Source of the DNA: Acanthaster planci
Taxonomy: Eukaryota; Echinodermata; Asteroidea; Valvatida; Acanthasteridae
Reading direction: 5' to 3'
Assembly: GCF_001949145.1 (NCBI RefSeq)
Contig: NW_019091386.1
Span: 1,768,933-1,832,932 of the forward strand
Length of the DNA stretch: 64,000 nucleotides
Below, in pieces: positions 11,817 to 23,847 of this stretch. The notes beneath the pieces are model-generated. The model was given only the letters and a program-made list of their open reading frames with translations, had not been told where the DNA came from and did no database searches. The first letter of the stretch is position 1, and every line of letters starts with the position of its first letter. Made by a program: the position numbers and the translations under genes.

Positions 11817-12040
11817 TATGAAACGCAAGCGTTGCAGTCGGATCGCTACCAACAAATGAGCACTCCCGATCAACATTGCTTTTTTCAACCGACGAGGGGT
11901 GTTCCTGTTCAAGGCAGATACAGAGCACAAGCCTAAGGAACACTTTAATACGGCTCTGGCAGCACAGCACCACCACTAAAGTAACACAGCACTAACTCAA
12001 GCAGCACAGCACAATACAGCAGGGGAAGAATGTAAGCTCC
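11817..12040 (+). repeat. Dispersed repeat, copy A, with CAGCAC-rich tail
   Basis: This copy contains GAAACGCAAGCGTTGCAGTC, then TCGCTACCAA, TTTTTTCAAC, GAGGGGTG and TGTTCAAGGC, followed by a tail of CAGCACAGCACC-like units. The same blocks recur, reversed, at about 19746-19856 and in direct orientation at about 43763-43900. It is probably a short interspersed element; I could not recognise RNA polymerase III boxes. Confidence 0.6.
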
Positions 12041-12310
12041 TAAGAGAAAGGACCAGAAGTCTCATAGCAGTAATTTCAACAAAAAAATCATAGCAATATT
12101 ATCAACATTGAACCTGTCATTAAATCACAACATCAGCATAGTAGTAACGACGGTAGCTATATAACATTAGAAGTAGTGAGCCGGGCACCAGCATCGTTAC
12201 ATCGCAGCGGTAGCATCGCTAGTAGTAGAACTGGTGGCAACATTAGCATACTGAGCAGCATCAGCACTGGGGCGACATCCGTAAAGCAGCGTACAGTAGT
12301 GACAAGGGCC
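12040..12310. repeat. Degenerate AGC/AGT trinucleotide-rich DNA
   Basis: The stretch is rich in CAGCA, AGTAGT and CATAGCA units without exact periodicity. It abuts exon 5 on its downstream (intron) side and follows the CAGCAC tail of the dispersed repeat, so it may be the decayed continuation of that element. Confidence 0.4.
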
Positions 12311-12353
12311 ACAGTACTTTCTGAGGTAATTCACCTAATCCGCGATTATATAC

Positions 12354-12609
12354 CTTCCATGCCCAGTAGGCTTTTGGACATCCTGTGATCGCTGTGATCT
12401 AGCAGCCCCAGGTACACCCGGATCCGCGTGATGTGCAGCGCCAAAATGGATCCGAAGTAAGGAGATTTCTCGTTTGCCCACGTTCGATCGACGTGATGGC
12501 GGGAAATCTTGTCGATTCGTTGGGCCAAGCCTGCCGACATTAAGGCCACGTGGTTTGTTGGATCCAAAACAAGGACCTCAATGACTTGAAGAACGAGGCA
12601 CAGGAAATC
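12354..12609 (-). CDS. Exon 5: armadillo-like helical repeat
   Basis: This 256-nt exon has an acceptor TTTTCTTTGAACAG|GAT and a donor GGAAG|GTATAT. It enters in phase 0 and leaves in phase 1, encoding residues 1005-1089 plus the first base of codon 1090. The segment DFLCLVLQVIEVLVLDPTNH continues the repeat begun in exon 4 (ALMRPEYMWRLLSVLEPTCD). The alternation of leucine-rich helices and a short loop containing an Asn fits an armadillo or HEAT solenoid. A second helix pair follows (ILALHITRIRVYLGLLDHS). The frame closes with a stop just past the donor, which supports this boundary. Confidence 0.9.
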
Positions 12610-13984
12610 CTGTTCAAAGAAAACAATGAAAATATAGACATTAGATAGATAATTTTCGTACCCACATAAAATTCAGTTCGACTGTTTAGGGGTATGTGCA
12701 GACACCACGTACATCTTTAAACCCTAAAAATGGTATATTTTGTCTGGTTTCTTGCGCAACTCCGTGTACAATTTTACACAGAAATCGATAAAGGTTCATT
12801 CGAATTAAGAATGGCTATCAGTTTCAAATCAAGTTTTGTTTTGCAGTGTATGAAAAAATAAAATTAAGAAACTCATTCAGTATATGCAGAACAGTAATTT
12901 CATACTATGGTTGAAAATGTAGTGCTGTCTGAATGCTGACCACACAATCTCTGTCAAACACAAGAAGAAACAAAACGTGCAGACAGTAAAACAGTAAATC
13001 CTATACTGATCTAGTTGAGAATTGACCACGTCTTCTGACCTTCACGATATGACCGATTACCCATTAGCCCCCGGCCGGCATTTATTACAGCTAATTCCCC
13101 CAACTACCCTTCCTGATAGGCGAAGCTGTCACTTTTGTGACCTGTGATCTTTGATTCCCGTCGTGTTTTTAGCTTCCAAGCAAATAGCACTGTAAACGCT
13201 TTTCAACACAATCGGCAGACGCGTAATCTGGCCCTCATCGCCGGCCACCTGCCTCATCAGAGAAGGAACGCGTAACGAGAGACCGGGGAAAAATGTTTGA
13301 CGTTCTCCTCATGTTCAGACCAGCCTATTACCCGCGAAGGTAATTGATACTGGAGCATGCGTAACTGGACCATAATCGGGCGAAAACTGCAGACGATTCG
13401 CTCATTTTCACGAGGCAAAAAAGGCCATAGTACCTGATCGTCACCCAGGAGATTGTTTGGGGGAAACTGCAAATGTTGTTTGACGTCATCCTTGGTTGAC
13501 ATTTACAGACTGAAAGTAATCCTTTTAAGTTAGCTTAGCTGAGAAGCAATTTACCAACTCATTTTGAAATCGTATCACACTGCAGACGCCAGTCGCATTC
13601 AGACTTTGTTTTTATTATTCTTTGTATTGAAAATCATAAGGAGTTTTGCTCTTGAATGTCGCATCCGCACTGAACAACCAGTTTACATCTGGCCATGTCC
13701 TTGGCAAACGGTACAAAAGCTAAATACACAGTGTATAACGGTAAAATACTCACTAAAATAAACAACCGGCATTGTGTCTTGAGTGATTACACAAAAGATA
13801 TTAACTAGGAACATTTTTTTGTAACAGCAGTGTTACTTTTTTTTCATTGCTTACATCCATAGTTGCCTCATACGTGTATGCAGCTCTCATCCACCCTTAC
13901 GCGTTTTCATAACACTATGCAATCCACATTTGACCAACGAGAAAGTTTCACTGCTGATACTTCAGATTTCGCACTTTTCGGACC

Positions 13985-14160
13985 AATACGGGAGATTCAC
14001 AATAGTGCGCCTCCAAGAGTTTGCAACGCGTTGGTCAATCACAACGCGCGAAATCTGTCAACCCTTTCCAAACGCGCATTGGGTTGACAGATTTCGAACA
14101 TTGTGATTGGCCAACGCGTGGCAAACTCTTGGAGGCGTACTGTTGTGAAACGCCCGTATT
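13985..14160. mobile_element. 176-bp palindromic MITE, copy 1
   Basis: The element begins AATACGGG and ends CCCGTATT. The arms are imperfect reverse complements over nearly their whole length: TTCACAATAGTGCGCC, AGAGTTTGCAACGCGTTGG and AATCTGTCAACCC recur in inverted order. A second copy of the same length is at 26656-26831. No coding capacity. Confidence 0.88.
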
Positions 14161-14944
14161 TGTATCTAATTCTCCGAATGTGTCTATATAATATACACTC
14201 GTCTCCCTATCAGTCACATCACAGACGCGTGCTGAACACGTTGCTTTTCACACCGTCAGAACCGCCATGGCTTCCCAAACACGATTAAGATGGACCAATA
14301 AAACCAGCAGTATCGACTCCTGGACACGGAAACAGTGGTATTCGAAGTCTCGTAATCGTTTTAGAAAGTCAATAAATCCGATCCCCCGGGAGATCGGTTT
14401 TTAATACGCGAACGAGGATGGGCAACGCAGCCCTCTCTTTAATTCACGTTATTGCATTTCTCTTGTGGAAATACACGGTCGCTGAATCCCTAGAATGAGG
14501 TGTGGGCTCGGGCTCTCTTGATGTCGAAAACCCATGGGAAATCTACGCTTCTTTTAAATATGCCCACGCACGATTTCCCGACGGGAAACCGGTGAAGATT
14601 AAACATACCTGACACTTCAACGAGAGAGTAATGCAAAGCACCTGTGATTTGTACGTGAGCACGACCAACTCTTGTGATATATACATGTAAATTCCTCTAT
14701 GAACCGGTCGGACTTCCACCCGCTGTTAATAAACGAGATTTTTTTAAAACAGAAATGACCCTGTTCGGAACGGCGCCAAAATTTATTATGGCATCACCTA
14801 ATCGAGAACGCGTTGAAATGATCTTTTGCCCTTATAAAGAAGAATGTACTTCGGGCTACAAATAGAGTAGCAGTAGATATAATAACCTCTCAAAATTGAT
14901 CTCTTCCAAGCAGAGATCCTGTACAAAGGAACGAATTCAAAAAT

Positions 14945-15015
14945 TCCCCACGGGATTCGAACCAAGAACACCCACAATGCTAACCCTTTTCCTCACGCAC
15001 TACGGAACGCCACAC
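14945..15015 (-). repeat. tRNA-derived SINE head (fragment)
   Basis: Read on the minus strand, it has a perfect RNA polymerase III B box (GGTTCGAATCCC at 14963-14952). An A-box-like TAGTGCGTGAGG lies upstream (15002-14991) at a tRNA-like distance, with GGGTTAGCATTGTGGG between them. The T stem pairs poorly, so this is not a functional tRNA gene. It reads as the 5' end of a tRNA-derived SINE. Confidence 0.5.
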
Positions 15016-15403
15016 AAGCAAGCCAAATAGAACTTCTTTTCTTTTGTGCCGCGACCCTACATAATGACGATGAAGCTGTTACATATTTTAGGTATTAATA
15101 TATTTCGGCCGAACAAAGGCATATTTCCGTAAAAGCCTCGTTTATTATAGACGGATCGGGGCCTTTTTTCGCCTTATAAACGAGCATCACATAAGGTATT
15201 CAGATTTTCTTTTTTGTTTTGTTTTTGCTTTCTTTATTGGAAATGTACTTATGTTTTAATATTCAACTTAATATTCTAACCGAACACTGCCTTTGTTACA
15301 CTCTCCACAATTTCACGAAGTTCTTGCTGGTTACCAAAATCTGCCAAGCATTTTCCCTTTAAAATACACCTTTCTATTAAAAAGTATTAGAATTGGGTCC
15401 TAC

Positions 15404-16327
15404 CTGGTCACACGTTGGCTCCAAAACTGACAGGAGTCTCCACATGTATTCCGGACGCATAAGGGCTCGGCGGGTGGACGGTAAGCTGGATATTGTCAGC
15501 AATGCCCTGGCCGCTAGCCTCTGGGCTTGCTTTACTTGGCTCGGGCCGGCCTCTGCCGGAGGCCTCTTCGGAGAGGACTTCTCACTCTCACTCGATGACT
15601 CCTCGGCAGAATCGGACGACCTGGCTACACTCTGCAGGCAGTCCAGAAGCATGTCGACGTCGACGGTCGTCAAGAGCCGCACCGCGCTGTGCACTGTCGG
15701 CTGGGCGGAGGCCTGCTTCGTCTTGGCGCTCCGGCCGATGCTCCGGGCGAACTTGCCCAGCTTGGAGTGGACGCTCTTCCGGAGAACCAGCCGTTTGGCG
15801 TAGAAGGAGTTGGAGCTGTATCGAAAGCTTGGCTTCCTGGTTAGTCCCGGAGACGCGGTCTTGGGCTGGTGGCCCTCCACCTTCAGCCGGAATCGGTCCA
15901 GGGACGGGCTGGCCGGGATCGAGTTCGACTCACTGTCTTTGGAGTTCGACCCCCGGCTGAACGACACGGAGAGATGCTCCCCTTGCTGGTCGTGGTATTC
16001 CCGCTGGTGTCTGGGGGACCGCCTGTAGGGTGTCCCTCTCTCAGGCGATCCTGGGATCGGTGCGGATCTCCGTGGGCTGCTGCTGCATCCCCAGCACGTC
16101 GAATTCCGGCTCTCCTCCATCTTCAGGTGCAGGCGCAGCACCGCGTTGACGACGCTCAGGGCCGCGTCCCGGACGCACTGGCCGCATCTGACGAACTGAA
16201 GGGCGATGCGAAACAGTTTGCCGAGCCTCTCGCCCCGGATGCCCTCCAAAGAGCCGCTGCCATGGTGACTCTCGTCTGCATCCAGTCCTTCTAAGGTCCC
16301 GTCTCCGCCACCTGGCGCCGTGCACGC
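15404..16327 (-). CDS. Exon 4: ARM/HEAT-like helices with long Ser/Arg-rich insertion
   Basis: This 924-nt exon is phase 0 at both ends and encodes residues 697-1004. The donor is GACCAG|GTAGGA. The acceptor I chose is GAACGCTAG|GCG. A second AG 16 nt inside the exon would break the phase with exon 3, so I prefer the first; the left boundary is slightly less certain than the right. Helical segments are at about 724-766 (LGKLFRIALQFVRCGQCVRD) and 903-1004 (QRLAARALLTISSLPSTRRA), and the second is clearly armadillo-like. Between them (about 768-900) lies a low-complexity stretch with many SP, RS and RR dipeptides and a basic patch (KLGKFARSIGRSAKTK). An acidic serine cluster sits at 933-948. 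These look like phosphorylatable disordered loops. Confidence 0.9.
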
Positions 16328-19204
16328 CTAGCGTTCAAAGCAGCAAATGATGAAACGCCAGTTATTAAACTACATAACCAATTAATTCATCTCGGTCCAA
16401 TATAAGACACAGAAAGAAATATGAATCCATCGATCTGCTTGACTATACCCTATTGTCGAGGTGTCACAGTGTAGCTTCAGCTCAGTCAAACATTATAATA
16501 TGTTCCAATCGTTTTACGTACACTGCAGCCTGCTACTTCTTGTTCACACATTAAGGTGCACCACTGTTCTCTGCAATACCTATCCCCTGTTATGGTCATT
16601 ACGATAGTACAAGTCCTCGTCTTGCACCCAGTCTCTGACAAGGCTGTCACTTCACACTTACACTGTTTCAGCTCAATTATGACACGGCAGAGTGCGTGGA
16701 TACCGACCAACCCCTATAGTATCTGAATTGTCGTTCACTTCGTGTACGTGTATATACATGTACAATGTGACAAGTCAATGTACAAATAGGTTACACAACT
16801 TCGATACACTGTCCCTGGAGTTACCACCGCTCCATTATTAAAAGCTGAAGCAGTGGGTTTTAATATTGCTAGTATTGGTTCCGTCGAACGGAAGAGAGCA
16901 CCAACCACTGATGTTTGATCTGCTCTCGTGGAAGCAACACGCAGCACCTGCCAGGGTTTAAAGTCACTCGCCCAAGCAAAGACATTCTAGGGCTATGTTC
17001 GCCAAGCTTTATTGATGGCAACATTTTCGACCCTGTTTTAAAACCCTCCATTTGCTTCACTGTGGGCCAATAAACACGTCGTAGAAAGAGGTTTGATATT
17101 TGAAATTTCATGAAGAATGGAAAAGACATAACGAAAAATCCTAGAAGGAAATTAAACTACCTGAATCTTATTTATAAACACAAAAAGAATCACGTTTTTA
17201 AAAGTGTCATGGGTTAAGATCCCTCTCCCGCCATATCTTGTGTTCAACCCAGAGCCGTGTACTGAGAGCGTTGCGACATAAGTGTCACCATTGGTGGAAA
17301 CAAACTTGCAACAAACTTCCCTGCATTGCAGTTCAGTTGCTGATTGTAAGTTGCCGAAAGTTCATCATTTGTGCCCATTTCAACTTGCACACTGCTATTG
17401 TGGGAGATGTGTTAGTTGAGGATAACCACTTTCTGGGTCAAGTGCATGATGAGCAGTAATCGGAGGTTAACAGTACAGACAATGCATTATCTATCAGGTA
17501 CAATCCAGGCCCGTTTTTACACTGTCGAGTGTTACAGCTGTGATATGTATAACAAGTATCGGCCTGATAATGGCAAGCGGGTTGTTTCATGCGATTAATC
17601 CGAGTGCATCGAGATGATGCGGATCGACACTGGTTCACCTGGACCAAATTATTCAAGAAGTGATCGCAAGCGGTCCTCTTTGATGTCGTAATACCATCCC
17701 TTCAAGTACTCAGTTCCAGCGTGCAGGGGCGCAAGTCGAAGGCTAAACACATGCGCATTTAGAAGACGTGGTTTTGTATTCTAAACGAAGCAGCAATTGA
17801 CTGAAAAGTGGTGACTCAATCCACACTATTTAAAAATGGACGTAGCGATACTTTACACAACCGTGATGGTGTTCAGTTCAACCAACGTGCAGTCATTTTC
17901 ACAAACCACGAACAGCCTTTCTGATTCTCAAGCAATCGTCTCGAAAAACTGTCATGAGTGCATGCACTAAACGTCAAATCAGGCAGATACGTGCATGTTA
18001 TCACAACGAATACTGTCCACAACGATTAAACTATAGATACGTAGGCTTCCAAATACCAAAACTGAACGTTATTTATGTTCCCTTTTATGCTGAAGTTGAA
18101 CTTAGAGAGCAATATTCTTACAACTCTGCTAAGTAAACAGAGATCAGAATAATTTCAAATATCGTGACTCCACCATAAAACCCCACTGATGCTCGACATT
18201 TACATGCAAATTATATCCACAAACGACGGAACAACGATTGCTTGAAATATGCGGACCCTGCATGCATAGGTCTATACTGAGCGCACCATCCGTGCCCCTT
18301 TAAATTGAAATTTAAAAGCGAAGATTACCGAGAGACACACACGGAATATCAGCCCCGTGCAGAAGTCGCGTGCTTGTACGGCGCAGTCCAGCCGACATTA
18401 AGGCTACTTCATTAGCTCAATTAAACTCCTCCATTGCCGGGCAACCTCGTACACAAGGCGTTATCCGCCCCATAACCCTCGCAGTTACTGGAGATCTGAT
18501 TTCACGGGCCGCTAGACATTACGCCCTTGAAACCCCAGCCCCGCTTTTAACCGTGATAGGGAAAGGGTACAGACTTGCGTATTCAATCCATTCCCAATAT
18601 TCTTCATTATTTTTCCCGTTGCTTTTGTTTAAGCTAATGCCCAATGGAAATCGAACTTGTTTCATGAACATAAGGAACTAGCTAAGAGCACGTTCTGGGA
18701 AAATAGCTATCTTCTCGCTCGAAAAGCGATCCGTATACGTGTACATAGGCGTAGTGTCGCTTTTGTTTTTGCCCTACTTTTGCCTTCTGAATTTTAATTA
18801 AGATGTTCACATATCAAGTAATATGTATTTTGTGTTAGCATTACATTCTTTCACATTAAATTTTAGTTTGCATTGGAATTTGGTTAGAATTCAAAAAATT
18901 TAAATAAACATAGGAACATGGAACACTGGTAATTTGAACGAGGTGAAAAATACGGTGTGACGTGCGCTGTTGCTTTGCCAAAGACAAATCCGATCACGTC
19001 ATTATTGGGTGCGCTCGATTACATATAGCTTTCCGTGTACATACACCCTGGATTGACACAAATGGGAGCCACAAATAAATCAAAGTAAACGACAGTCTCC
19101 TATTTTCGTTCTGCATTTGGAGAAACGTAAGGTTATGCTTGCGGAAGGCTTTTTCCCACTAGTTTCAAATACAAACACGCAGACGTCCTCTCGTCTACCG
19201 ATGG

Positions 19205-19345
19205 AGGGTAATTTAATTAGCTTTGTCGTCGGAATGAGGTCATTTCATTAACTTTCAGATTAATCCATCTCTTATGCATCTCATGTTATTTCCTTCACTT
19301 TACTTTAGCCTCCATCTTGGTCCCTGGATTGCGCATGCGTCACGG
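19205..19345. promoter_or_regulatory. Possible regulatory block with homeodomain, YY1 and NRF1-like sites
   Basis: The block contains TAATTTAATTAG (19209-19220), CTCCATCTTGG (19310-19320, YY1-like) and GCGCATGCGTCACG (19331-19344, an NRF1-like core followed by a CRE-like half). YY1 and NRF1 sites together are common at animal promoters. No transcript evidence is available, so this is motif-level inference only. Confidence 0.25.
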
Positions 19346-19745
19346 GGGAACCCACAGACACTTGCCAACAACGGACCAGACATGGAGATCATGCGTGACG
19401 GCTCAATAGAACGCTTTCGTGTAACCCATATACTTACAGGCGTAAGCTAAATGCAGAAATCGCACGGAGGACCAACCTTCTTCTCCCCAGAGTGTCACGA
19501 AGTGCGCCCCCAAGCTGCCTGCTGTTATTTGGAAAAAGGGTATTAAAAATACAGCCCTCGAGGACGAGATTTGGCCCGACAAAGTTTGTTCAACAGCTGG
19601 TATGACGCTTGCGCCATTACTGGGGAGGGGGCATTCTGAATGTCGAATGATCACGTGACTAGATTTTGTCGAAAGTCCCTGAATCAAACTCGATAGACAC
19701 TTTCAAAAAATTATTGACAGGAGTTTGGTCGAAAGAGAGGCTGGG

Positions 19746-19856
19746 CATTCCACCCCGAGCAGAAGCACCCCCTCATCGGTTGAAAAGAGCCATCTTGCTC
19801 AGGAGTGTTCATTATTGTTGGTTGCGATGCGATTGCAACGCTTGCGTTTCATAGTC
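19746..19856 (-). repeat. Dispersed repeat, copy B
   Basis: The reverse complement of this stretch aligns with the region near 11817-11925. Shared blocks include GCAACGCTTGCGTTTCATAG (as seen on the plus strand), a TCGGTTGAAAA block and a CACCCC..GAGCAG block. It lacks the CAGCAC tail and appears truncated at its left end. Confidence 0.6.
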
Positions 19857-21543
19857 GTTAGGGACCATAGTCTCCGTTGCTAGTAAAAACGCGTCTCCTT
19901 TGGTTCAGCACGGAGCCCATAGCAAGCATCTTCGCAATGAGCTCTATTCACAAGATGGCCACTATGGATCATGCTCCTCGATTCCACTTCATATACTGAA
20001 CACTCTAAAACCGGAAGGAGCCTGACTATTTGACTACAGCTTTACTTTGAAATGTTTTCTTTTGGACATAGCTTTTTGTCCATAATTTGGAATAAACCAT
20101 CGGAGAACAAGGGTGGTAATCTATAATCTGTACGCATTGCACCATCTTCCTTACACATAGACTTAATAAGTATAAGAAAAGTTACACGGGTAATTACAAC
20201 TCGCACCGGATTCAACAGAGCTGACTCGAGAGAATAAGATCAACTGAATGCGCTCTTTTATTTTGTATCTTCGGCAACTTGCAAAGTAACTGTACAACAT
20301 GAACGTAAATGCAACCTCACCTGTGTGTCAATATGGCACTTTCGTGCAGACAGCGAGGCATATATATCACAGTTTATCCTGAAAACATTAACCGACAAAT
20401 TGCAGGAATTAGTGGAACATCCCGCCTTCAGGGCGACCGAGTTATTCCCTTCGAAGCTACAACTGGCAAGAATGATAAATCACTCAAAATCATTCGCACG
20501 CCCAGAAAGCGTCAGCATCGGAGCTCTCCTGGATCGAAACACTTTGGCAATCCCTGAATGACTCCGAAATGAATTAGTTGGGTTTGCTGAAGCAATTTGA
20601 GATCATAATGCATTATCGTGTCCCCGAAATACTGCAATGTGCGGTAATTAGTAAATCACATTTTATGAATAAAATGTTTCATTAACGTGTGCACTGTGGG
20701 CAACTTTGCACTTGGGGATCGGACATTTCTTGGATGCTTAAATGATGCTTTTCAAACACTGCACACAAAATAAATGGAGACTACGATGTCGCTGATAACT
20801 TTGAATGCCACACAATACTATTTAGAAATTTACTATTCAGCTTCGACAATCAGCTGAATAAAACCCACATAAATTTGTTTTTTTTAAATTCAATTTTGGC
20901 AATAGAGGCGTATTTTGGCATCGTAGATGTTAATATTTACCGGGAAACCTCATAGAATTTTTTTGTGACACGTTAGTTGGGAAAGTTCCTCCAACCGCCA
21001 ACAAAGCAGAGTCGCAACCAAAACTGTTGCATTTCCAAAACTTCCGATGTTACCCTAACATTTCGGTACCCCCCAGAGATCGATACCAAATCCCCCAGAT
21101 ATCGATACCGAAGATGTTAATTCAGAACCAGTTTAACACAACAGGTTTTTTGTGGTAAACAAGTTATCAGTTGAATACAACCCAGTAAAGACTTGCAAAT
21201 GACCTCTGACTGACCTATTGGCACAGGATCGACGCAATATTTGACTAGTGTTGACTCGAGATTTGATGTGAAATCCTGTTGGAGACTGAACTGTGATTGA
21301 CACGGGATTTTACGTGTCACAGAATTGTCATTTGACGAATGACTGCCTTGTGGTAGCTCGATTACAACTGAACTAACTGTGAACATTAACACTAACAAAA
21401 CCTCACATTGTCTTCTTTCAAATATAATAAGGGATTCGGAAATGGTGATGATCAAATCCTCTAAGTCGTCCTCACAAAACAGCAAAGAAGAAATAAACAC
21501 ACAAACACACAAACCAAAACAAAACAAACAAAAGCCTATTTAC

Positions 21544-21734
21544 CTGAAGGATGTTCCGGAGCATCTTGCCGACACCCAGGCCGAGCTGTCCTCCCAGGCT
21601 GGCCGTCAGAGGCTGAAGTTTGGGAAGGCACACTGGTAGGCGGTCTAGGAGGAGGGGCAGGCATTCCTGATTGGCCGACAGACGCTGGAGGATCTGCACA
21701 CTCCTTTCGGCCGCAAAGGTCTCGCAGCAAGCAT
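21544..21734 (-). CDS. Exon 3: helical (ARM/HEAT-like) segment
   Basis: This 191-nt exon has an acceptor GCGCTTGCTTCAG|AT and a donor TTCAG|GTAAAT. It enters in phase 1, so the Asp codon 633 is split with exon 2, and leaves in phase 0. It encodes residues 633-696. The sequence is leucine-rich and amphipathic (VQILQRLSANQECLPLLLDR), as expected for the first helices of an armadillo- or HEAT-type solenoid. Skipping the exon would shift the frame, because exon 2 ends in phase 1 and exon 4 starts in phase 0. The intron immediately downstream of the donor is unusually U/UG-rich on the transcript strand. Confidence 0.9.
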
Positions 21735-23847
21735 CTGAAGCAAGCGCATATATGCAACCAAAGAGGGCACTTGTGTCATGAGTTTGTTTAACATACACAC
21801 AGATACGGTACTAGACGTGGACCTGAGAACATAACATGACTTTGTTCACATAATGGAGGTTGCGTAATCTTGCTTGGGAAAAACAAACGCAAAACCGGAG
21901 ATTTCTATGCTGTCTTACGAGCATTTAAAGGTTCGTTGGGATTGTGGAGACGGACAGTCAAGGGAATAAAAAAGAGATTAAAAGAGGGTTCAAAGTGGAG
22001 AAAATTGAGCATCCTACTCCGGATTTTCACTTCAAAAACTGTGTGTAGCGTTTTGAAGTGTGTGCAAGCGGCACTGTGTATACGCCGCCAGCTTTGTTGT
22101 ACAAAGAGTACATTTCAAACACGCCGGATCTGATCTGATTATTGATGAAAAAGCAGCCATTTGGGCCCAATTCCAAGGAGCTGCTCGACAGCACAAAAAC
22201 TGAACTTAATTGCCCTAAACGCTATTTCATGATGGTGCTCGGTGTGGGTGTGCTTATGGTTGCCCGCGCAGAGAGATTTCCACTGTTTTGCAACTGCATC
22301 GAGCAAATTTTTCCTCTGAGGTAAACGTGTCGCTTGTTGTGCTTACTGTTTACGGTCTCCATGAGATACACGACGCCTCTGTTATCGTTAAATTGTGTGC
22401 TTAGCAGCGCCGTGCACACGTGAAATTGGGGCCTGTACATCTGCCTCATTTTTTTTTCGGCAGACGCAGCACATGCGCCACCAACGTTTGAAATAGTCTG
22501 CGCTAGAGTCGGTCAGTGACATCCTATCTTTTTTCCCACAGTCTGCACGCTACTACTACATCCAGGTATTGTGATTACGTGCGATTTCCTTGCGTTATCA
22601 AAATCCCTGCCGTATGGCTATCGTCGGCTGTGCGCATCGTCTTGGGCCTGCGGTTTCATCCCGCGTGATTACCGGCCCAGAAATTTGATTTATCAACGGT
22701 AATTCTCGCGATGAATCCAGTGACGTGATTACGACGCGTCCCTCTCTGTCACCGTCCTCGCCGACAGACGCTGTTCTGCACGGCACCGACTAAGGCCGGA
22801 AAATTCTAACATTAGCGGAGCACCCTCCAAAGCGAATTCAGGAATCAATGGTTTCCAAAAGAACATTCAAAAACAACCAGAATTTTGGACTTTTTCCAGA
22901 ATATATCGTGAAGAGTGAGGTCTGATTATTTCAGAGCGTTATGTTGTTATATTTAATACTGTATTTTTCTACATTGTCTTGAAATGGAAATAAATGTATT
23001 GAAACTAGACTAAAACTAAACATTCTTCAAAATTGTCACAACTACCGTCTTCACGGGTGGCGATGCCATATCGTAATATTGTTTTTGGTACTGATCTAAC
23101 ATAACGTGACTTTTTTTCAAAGTCTTCCACGTGTTAGCATGCTAGTGAGAATACTGGGTAGTCTGTGCTGGATCCTAGAGATTGTTTCCTGTTGACCCTA
23201 TAGCGTTGAGACGTGGTACTCAATTTTGTGGTTAGACACTTTTCAAAATTGTAGTTTTAGATTACCGTGATCGATTAATGTTTGATGAGTGAACTGATAA
23301 CAAATTTCGTTTTTCCTAATACAAATCACCTGTGGTATAGAAATTTGCGATGCCAATTTCGTTGTCATGGACATGGCTTGAGGCATCTAATCTGTCTTTG
23401 TCTACTTTTGCACATTTGATCGCCCTTTGTGTTCACTCTGTGGGATGCAGCGAATAGTGGAATTTCTTAAGAAGTGGAGTACACAAGCTTCATGTTGTTT
23501 CGTTTCTTGTAATCTGTTTCTTTAAGAAAGCCGACTGTCACATTATACTGTCCTCTAACAGACAAATTAATAATATTGGATTGTTAACCTTGATCATGGC
23601 ATCAGTAGTAACTGCACTGTCTCATTCCTCAATGGACAAAATACCAAACGGCACGTTTCCAGTAAACAGCACTAGACTCGATTTTGACATCTACTTTTAA
23701 GTGTAATTTAATGTACCAGGTACAAGGGCATTTCGGAGTCAACGGGTATAAGGATGCAGCTTATATTACTGAGTACACAATCATGTTTCTGTTTGGCCAA
23801 TTCCTTTTTTATGATGGTTGAAAATTTCTGAATCTGTTCGGTCTTAC
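21735..23847 (-). other. Intron 2
   Basis: The intron lies between exon 2 and exon 3. It is AT-rich, and I see no repeat, coding exon or RNA gene in it. Confidence 0.6.

Larger units (their letters stand above)
8342..12353 (-). other. Intron 5
   Basis: The intron lies between exon 5 and exon 6. It contains a small inverted repeat at about 9508-9543 (CAATCAAAAGT and its complement), the 314-bp fold-back element and a dispersed-repeat copy near 11.8-12.0 kb. Degenerate CAGCAC/AGT-rich DNA covers about 11.95-12.31 kb. A 157-codon open frame at 10154-10627 has no recognisable domain and I do not call it a gene. Confidence 0.6.
12610..15403 (-). other. Intron 4
   Basis: The intron lies between exon 4 and exon 5. 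It contains one 176-bp palindromic MITE and a tRNA-like SINE fragment. I see no further coding exon. Confidence 0.6.
16328..21543 (-). other. Intron 3
   Basis: The intron lies between exon 3 and exon 4. It contains copy B of the dispersed repeat (reversed, about 19746-19856), a possible regulatory block at 19.2-19.35 kb, and a 22-bp tandem duplication around CCCCCAGAGATCGATACC near 21069-21111. No further coding exon is seen. Confidence 0.6.

Noticed and set aside
14945-15015. A functional tRNA gene
   Set aside because: The B box is perfect, but the T stem and acceptor stem do not pair; a SINE head is the better reading.
15393-16294. Plus-strand open frames across exon 4
   Set aside because: Same reason: high GC leaves the opposite strand open, and the plus-strand products have no domain.
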